This document shows, one piece after another, positions 59,419-64,000 of a stretch of DNA of 64,000 nucleotides. A model generated the notes under the pieces. That model made no database searches and was not told where the DNA came from. It was given only the letters and a program-made list of their open reading frames with translations. The DNA is from Methylobacterium sp. (GTDB lineage Bacteria; Pseudomonadota; Alphaproteobacteria; Rhizobiales; Beijerinckiaceae): positions 56,611-120,610 of the forward strand of contig NZ_JAIETD010000001.1 of assembly GCF_019745455.1 (NCBI RefSeq), given 5' to 3'. Numbering within the stretch: the stretch's first letter is position 1; each line of letters begins with the position of its first letter. A program made the position numbers and the translations under genes.

Positions 59419-59988
59419 TCAGAGCACCGCTTCAATCAAACCCAGCGCCCGGGCTTCTTCCGCCTCGATGTACCAGTTCGACGGCGCCCGCTGGAGGACC
59501 TCGTCCATCGTCACCTCGGAGCCGGCGATCAGGTTGGCGAAACCTTCGTTCTGAATCGCAATGGAGGCTTCGATCTCGTGCAGGGTTGCGGTTACCGTGG
59601 CGATGCAGGTCGTGAGAGGGCCATTGATCCTCAGCTCCTTCGACAGTTTCCGCTGGTGGATCATCAGCCGCGTCCCTCGCGTAAGGTAGCGGTTGCGACG
59701 TGCGAAGAAGCTCATGAAGGTGGTGCCGGCGGAATAGATCGCAGCCTTGCCGAGGAAGGCGAACCGGCGACCGGGTTCGAGCTCGCTATGGAAGCGAATG
59801 TCCTCGCCCATCATTCGGGCTACTTCCGGGTCGCCGCCGAGGGTCGACAGCTCGATGACGACCACGGCACGCTCGGACGTGGCGTCGAGTTGGCGCCTGA
59901 ATTCACGGTACATGTCGTCGTTCACCGGCCCCGAAAGCAGGATCGCCGGTGAGCGGAAGGCCGACTTGGTCAGTGGTGCGTGGTCCAT
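59419..59988 (-). CDS. ClpP/crotonase-fold serine protease-like protein, stand-alone
   Basis: AILLSGPVNDDMYREFRRQLDA...VVVIELSTLGGDPEVARMMGEDIR...KAAIYSAGTTFMSFF...GTRLMIHQRK...EAEEARALGLIEAVL. Confidence 0.85.
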   Translation of the reverse strand: MDHAPLTKSAFRSPAILLSGPVNDDMYREFRRQLDATSERAVVVIELSTLGGDPEVARMMGEDIRFHSELEPGRRFAFLGKAAIYSAGTTFMSFFARRNRYLTRGTRLMIHQRKLSKELRINGPLTTCIATVTATLHEIEASIAIQNEGFANLIAGSEVTMDEVLQRAPSNWYIEAEEARALGLIEAVL

Positions 59989-60227
59989 CGGAACCCCCGA
60001 GCCCCTCGAAAGGCGGACGCAGCAAGATTCCTGCCTCTGCGCAGCCGCTCTTGCCGGCGCATCGTTCTGTGCGGGGCAGATGAGGCTCCAGGAAACTGCC
60101 CGCAGGTGGGTTTCGGCGAGCTTACGTCGAGCACCCTGTCGCCGTGGCGAGATCACGCGACCACGGTCGGCGAAAGCGACTTGGATCGATGGCCGAATTC
60201 GGATCGGCCGTATCAGCCGATCGATAG

Positions 60228-60527
60228 TCAGGCCCTATGCGCGCGCTTCGGCTCTTCGGCGGCTTCGGGGCCAGCTTCGAGTTCGGGCTTGGCCGATTGA
60301 GCGGCAAGATCGCGCAGAGACGCCACCATCGCATCGGTCTGCGTGTCGATGTCCCAATTCGCGTCCGATTCGTGCGTCGAGCGGCGGGTGAGATGGATCG
60401 CCGCCAGGACGGCGCAGAGGCTTCCGCCCAGAGGCGCGGAGAGCGCTGCAACGACGCCTCCGAAAGGCGACAGGATCGACGCCGTCGCCAGACCTCCGCC
60501 GATCGCGGCAAACATGAGCAAGAACAT
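60228..60527 (-). CDS. small hypothetical membrane protein
   Basis: MFLLMFAAIGGGLATASILSPFGGVVAALSAPLGGSLCAVLAAIHLTRR; two hydrophobic segments. Confidence 0.6.
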   Translation of the reverse strand: MFLLMFAAIGGGLATASILSPFGGVVAALSAPLGGSLCAVLAAIHLTRRSTHESDANWDIDTQTDAMVASLRDLAAQSAKPELEAGPEAAEEPKRAHRA

Positions 60528-60602
60528 CTTTGCTCCTCGACCTAACGGGTGGCAGGCTCGGATCTCGTCGAGGATCGATGACCACCAATGGTTAGGGTCG
60601 AG

Positions 60603-60839
60603 TTAAATCGACGTCGAATCGAACTCGTCGGAATGAGCCATGAGCGCCACCAGACTCGAAGGGGTGAGGATGAGGCCGCTATCGGTGATGATCCAGGGCG
60701 AGCCCGTCCCGCCACGCAGCGCGAAAAACGCTTCCGCAAAAGCTGCGCGCAGACTCGACACCTCCTGCGGCTCGACACCTTTCGCAGTGATGTCGCAGAG
60801 TGGCCAGATGGTGAGAAGCGCCGGCCGGTCGAGATCCAC
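60603..60839 (-). CDS. hypothetical protein
   Basis: 78 aa, GTG start; non-biased composition (LTIWPLCDITAKGVEPQEVSSLRAAFAEAFFALRGGTGSPWIITDSGL). Confidence 0.4.
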   Translation of the reverse strand: MDLDRPALLTIWPLCDITAKGVEPQEVSSLRAAFAEAFFALRGGTGSPWIITDSGLILTPSSLVALMAHSDEFDSTSI

Positions 60840-61010
60840 GGCGGAGATGCCGATGCTGCTCAGCTCACCCTCCGGTCACCATCCAGCTGCGAATGCTTCC
60901 AGCACGCCTCGTGCCACGTTGGTGGTAGGGATGCTTCGCGACCCCGAACATCCGCTGGCGATTTGGAACCGGCATCCTTTGCCTGGGTTTGATCGCAAGC
61001 CTCCGAATTC

Positions 61011-61304
61011 GTGAAGGTGGTCACGATGATGATCCAAAACCGGCTGGTCCTCGCTACGGCGATCGTGGCGGCACTCTCAACGCCTGCTTTCGCGCGCGGC
61101 GGCGGCGGAGGCGGTGGAGGAAGCGGCCTTTCGCCCTACTCGGCCCTGAGCGGCAACGACCGGTCGGCCGGCGTTAACAACGGCAACTATCGCGATCCGG
61201 GCCTCGACCCGTATCTCGGCGCGTATGAAGGCCGTTACGATCGGCCGGTCCGCTACGATCGTGGCGTCCCGCGAGCCGTACCCTTTTACGGCACTCCCTA
61301 CTGA
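61011..61304 (+). CDS. small secreted Gly/Tyr-rich protein
   Basis: Signal peptide MMIQNRLVLATAIVAALSTPAFARGGGGGGGGSG; tail YDRPVRYDRGVPRAVPFYGTPY. Confidence 0.65.
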   Translation: MKVVTMMIQNRLVLATAIVAALSTPAFARGGGGGGGGSGLSPYSALSGNDRSAGVNNGNYRDPGLDPYLGAYEGRYDRPVRYDRGVPRAVPFYGTPY

Positions 61305-61342
61305 CTCTGACCCGTCGGACGGTCCGATCTCAGCGCTCCGAG

Positions 61343-61525
61343 TCAGCGCTTCTTGCCAAGTTCGGTCGCGATGTCCTTGACCATGCGGCCGACCTTGCGG
61401 TGGGCGCTGACGATCTGATCCTGGGTTACGCCCCAGCGCTTCATCCAATACTCGACCGCCTTCCTCTCGGACAGGTCGATGCGGTCCTTGTCGATGAAGC
61501 CGCGCTTATCCTTCAGCCCTGCCAC
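61343..61525 (-). CDS. DUF3606 domain small protein
   Basis: VAGLKDKRGFIDKDRIDLSERKAVEYWMKRWGVTQDQIVSAHRKVGRMVKDIATELGKKR. Confidence 0.8.
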   Translation of the reverse strand: MAGLKDKRGFIDKDRIDLSERKAVEYWMKRWGVTQDQIVSAHRKVGRMVKDIATELGKKR

Positions 61526-61728
61526 GATTCGCTTCCTGAAACTGCCTGTGGCTCGAATGCTTGCGCCCGGGCCTTCCACCGATCGCGATCCGCCGTCATG
61601 TCGGCGAGCGCGGATTCGGCGCGTGCTGCACGCGCTGCTTCGGCTTTGGCGAGGGCCTGTGCCCGTTCGCGTGCCCGCGTTTCGGCTGCCATCTGGACCT
61701 TGAGGTCCCTGGGCGTCGCCATCGACAT
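61513..61728 (-). CDS. small hypothetical coiled-coil protein
   Basis: MSMATPRDLKVQMAAETRARERAQALAKAEAARAARAESALADMTADRDRWKARAQAFEPQ; overlaps the start of the DUF3606 gene. Confidence 0.5.
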   Translation of the reverse strand: MSMATPRDLKVQMAAETRARERAQALAKAEAARAARAESALADMTADRDRWKARAQAFEPQAVSGSESWQG

Positions 61729-61817
61729 CATCCTGTATGTCATGAGCCCGGACGTCCGGATTCGTAGCGGGGGCTTGCACCGCCTCGCCTGCATCCGGTA
61801 CGACGCCCGGACGGTCC

Positions 61818-61893
61818 GGGCGGTTAGCTCAGTTGGTAGAGCGTCTCCTTTACACGGAGAGGGTCGGGGGTTCGAGTCCCTCACCGCCCACCA
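61818..61893 (+). tRNA. tRNA-Val (anticodon TAC)
   Basis: GGGCGGTTAGCTCAGTTGGTAGAGCGTCTCCTTTACACGGAGAGGGTCGGGGGTTCGAGTCCCTCACCGCCCACCA; cloverleaf with encoded CCA. Confidence 0.96.
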
Positions 61894-61928
61894 GATCCTA
61901 CGGCCGCGCTCACGAGAGCATCGACCCC

Positions 61929-63041
61929 ATGGAGACCATAGACTGCATCGTCGTGGGCGCTGGGGTCGTCGGCCTTGCCTGTGCCCGGGCCTTGGCTCGC
62001 GCCGGGCGAGATGTGGTCGTCATCGAGGCCGCCGGATCGATCGGCACCGAGACCTCCTCGCGCAACAGCGAAGTCATCCATGCCGGTCTCTACTACCCGC
62101 CTGGCAGCCTGAAGGCCGAGAGTTGCCTGAGCGGGCGGCACGCGCTCTACGCCTACTGCACCGAGAGGGCCATCGCCCATCGACGCTGCGGAAAGCTGAT
62201 CGTCGCCTGCGACGAAGAAGAGGTCGCCAGACTCGAAGCCTTGCTGACCAACGGTGTCGCCAACGGCGTCGAGGGTTTGGAATGGATGGACGCCGAGGCG
62301 GTGACTGGGCTCGAACCGGCTCTTCGATGCCGGAAGGCCCTGTTCTCGAGGGAGACGGGGATCATCGATTCCCACGCCTACATGTTGTCCCTGCGGGGCG
62401 ATCTCGAAGACGCGGGCGGAATGATCGCCCTGGAGACTTCGGTCCTCGGCGGGGAGATTTTGGCGGATGGCATCGGGCTCCGCACGCGTGGAGGCGACGG
62501 CGCCGAGACGAGTTTTCTCGCGCGGTCCTTGGTGACATGCGCCGGTCTGCGTTCCGATCGGCTGCTCCGCGCCCTCTCGGGATTTCCTGCAGGGCAGGTG
62601 CCGCGCCTTTCCTATGCGAAAGGCAATTACTTCACCTATTCGGGCCGCTCGCCGTTCCGCCACCTCGTCTATCCCGTCCCCGAGGCGGCGGGCCTCGGGG
62701 TCCACATCACCCTCGATCTCGGCGGGCAGCTCCGCTTCGGACCCGACGTCGAATGGACCGACAACCTCGACTACGACGTCGATCCGGCGCGCGCCTCCGG
62801 GTTCTATGATGCGGTGCGCCGTTACTGGCCCGATCTGCCGGATGGGACGATCCAGCCGGGCTATGCCGGCATCCGCCCCAAGCTTGCCGCGAGAGGCGAG
62901 CCGGCGCGGGACTTTCTGATCCAGGGGCCAGAGACCCACGGCATACCCGGCCTCGTCAACCTGCTCGGCATCGAGAGCCCCGGGCTGACCGCCTCCCTCG
63001 ACCTCGGCGACAGGGTGGCGAGGCTCCTGGCGGAAGCCTGA
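61929..63041 (+). CDS. FAD-dependent oxidoreductase (DAO family, L-2-hydroxyglutarate oxidase-like)
   Basis: METIDCIVVGAGVVGLACARALARAGRDVVVIEAAGSIGTETSSRNSEVIHAGLYYPPGSLKAESCLSGRHALYAYC. Confidence 0.95.
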   Translation: METIDCIVVGAGVVGLACARALARAGRDVVVIEAAGSIGTETSSRNSEVIHAGLYYPPGSLKAESCLSGRHALYAYCTERAIAHRRCGKLIVACDEEEVARLEALLTNGVANGVEGLEWMDAEAVTGLEPALRCRKALFSRETGIIDSHAYMLSLRGDLEDAGGMIALETSVLGGEILADGIGLRTRGGDGAETSFLARSLVTCAGLRSDRLLRALSGFPAGQVPRLSYAKGNYFTYSGRSPFRHLVYPVPEAAGLGVHITLDLGGQLRFGPDVEWTDNLDYDVDPARASGFYDAVRRYWPDLPDGTIQPGYAGIRPKLAARGEPARDFLIQGPETHGIPGLVNLLGIESPGLTASLDLGDRVARLLAEA

Positions 63042-63046
63042 TCCGC

Positions 63047-63541
63047 TCAGCCGCTGGCGAGAACCAAGGCCCAGAAGCGCTTGTAGCGCGAGCCCGGCGC
63101 ATCGACGCGGGCGATGCCGATCCGGCTGAGTTGCGGGATCAGCATGTTCTTGTTGTGCTCGGTCGAGGCTTTCCAGCGAGCGAGTGCCTCTTCGAAGGTG
63201 GCGGCGCCGGCACCGAGATTTTCGGCAGCGTGAGCCCTGCCGTACCCGGCCGCGGCCATGCGGGACGTGAACGCCCCGCCGAGGTCGTGGCTGAGTCGGC
63301 CGGCCTGGGCGTTGACCCTGGCCTGGGCTTCCGCAGCCCGGGTCAGGCTGGTATCGACCGCCACCGGCCCGAGGCCGTGGCGTGCTCGATACTGAGAGAT
63401 CGCCGCGGCCGCCGCTCGCTCGTCGAGGATAACGGCGCTGGTCGGATTGGCGGGTTCGGTGAGGATCGAAGGGGTCCCACAGCCCGACAAGGCCAGGACG
63501 ATCGTCATCGCGAGGATAGAGCGAATGTGACGGAGGTTCAT
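63047..63541 (-). CDS. CAP (SCP-like) domain lipoprotein
   Basis: Lipobox LALSGCGTP; ISQYRARHGLGPVAVDTSLTRAAEAQARVNAQAGRLSHDLGGAFTSRMAAAGYGRAHAAENLGAG. Confidence 0.93.
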   Translation of the reverse strand: MNLRHIRSILAMTIVLALSGCGTPSILTEPANPTSAVILDERAAAAAISQYRARHGLGPVAVDTSLTRAAEAQARVNAQAGRLSHDLGGAFTSRMAAAGYGRAHAAENLGAGAATFEEALARWKASTEHNKNMLIPQLSRIGIARVDAPGSRYKRFWALVLASG

Positions 63542-63664
63542 ATCGACTGCCGAAAGAGGATGCATGACGTCCTCTCGCCCCGCCCATGCGGCAAAAGCAG
63601 GGCGGCGTGCCGCCATCGGACGGTTTCCGAAGGCTCGAACAGGCTGTCGGGGTATAGATGTCCA

Positions 63665-63741
63665 TGGCGCGGGCGACGGGGCTCGAACCCGCGACCTCCG
63701 GCGTGACAGGCCGGCACTCTAACCAACTGAGCTACGCCCGC
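63665..63741 (-). tRNA. tRNA-Asp (anticodon GTC)
   Basis: Reverse complement GCGGGCGTAGCTCAGTTGGTTAGAGTGCCGGCCTGTCACGCCGGAGGTCGCGGGTTCGAGCCCCGTCGCCCGCGCCA. Confidence 0.96.
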
Positions 63742-64000
63742 GTGGCGTTCCGCCGAAATCGGGCGGCGACGAGGCGGGGTTTAGGGACGGGGCTGAAGGC
63801 TGTCAAGCACAGGAACAGGCTCTGTTTGAAGTTCATGGTCGGCGCCTCGCCTCGGAATCGTGGCGGCCAAAGAACCTCACCCGGACCCCCTGCGCCCATC
63901 CGTCGTGTTGCGGCTGCCTCCGGCGATCATACCTACCGGTCATAAGCAATTTTGTGTGGCGCATGACGCCCTTGTTTCACCCATGACGCTCGTCTAAGCG

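Noticed and set aside
1-64000. Mobile element, prophage or CRISPR explanation for accessory blocks
   Set aside because: No transposase, integrase, phage structural gene, long direct/inverted repeat pair or spacer-repeat pattern noticed; both tRNAs lack an adjacent integrase.

Overview
64 kb, high-GC alphaproteobacterial chromosome segment. Gene content and style suggest Methylobacterium/Methylorubrum or a relative (inference, not searched). About 60 protein-coding genes and two tRNAs (Val-TAC, Asp-GTC) can be supported; I saw no rRNA, CRISPR array, transposase or integrase. Main blocks: (1) 1-7526, a Wadjet/MksBEF-like SMC locus with a truncated JetA-like C-terminus, a DUF4194 JetB-like protein and a MukB/SbcC-like JetC ATPase, whose genes are separated by an orphan peptide-type ABC substrate-binding protein and a DUF1206 membrane protein; (2) rfbB-rfbD-rfbA; (3) L,D-transpeptidase, sensor kinase and peptidoglycan-binding protein; (4) the alphaproteobacterial hemD-mic60-hemY cluster, divergent from tsaD-gpsA; (5) OGFr-like and EVE-domain proteins, and a LuxR/HisKA_3 two-component pair; (6) a DEAD-box helicase, a Ca2+/H+ antiporter, a YuiH-type sulfite-oxidase-like/ferredoxin-reductase pair and a LOV histidine kinase; (7) two convergent runs of overlapping glycosyltransferase and PIG-L genes (38.5-43.4 kb); (8) a heavy-metal RND efflux island with His/Cys-rich accessory proteins (43.5-49.9 kb); (9) cyoABCD-SURF1; (10) a ClpP-like stand-alone protein with an apparently altered catalytic triad. 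The strongest candidates for an under-described system are the interrupted Wadjet-like locus and the glycosyltransferase/PIG-L cluster. All calls come from reading the sequence and supplied translations; no database search was run.
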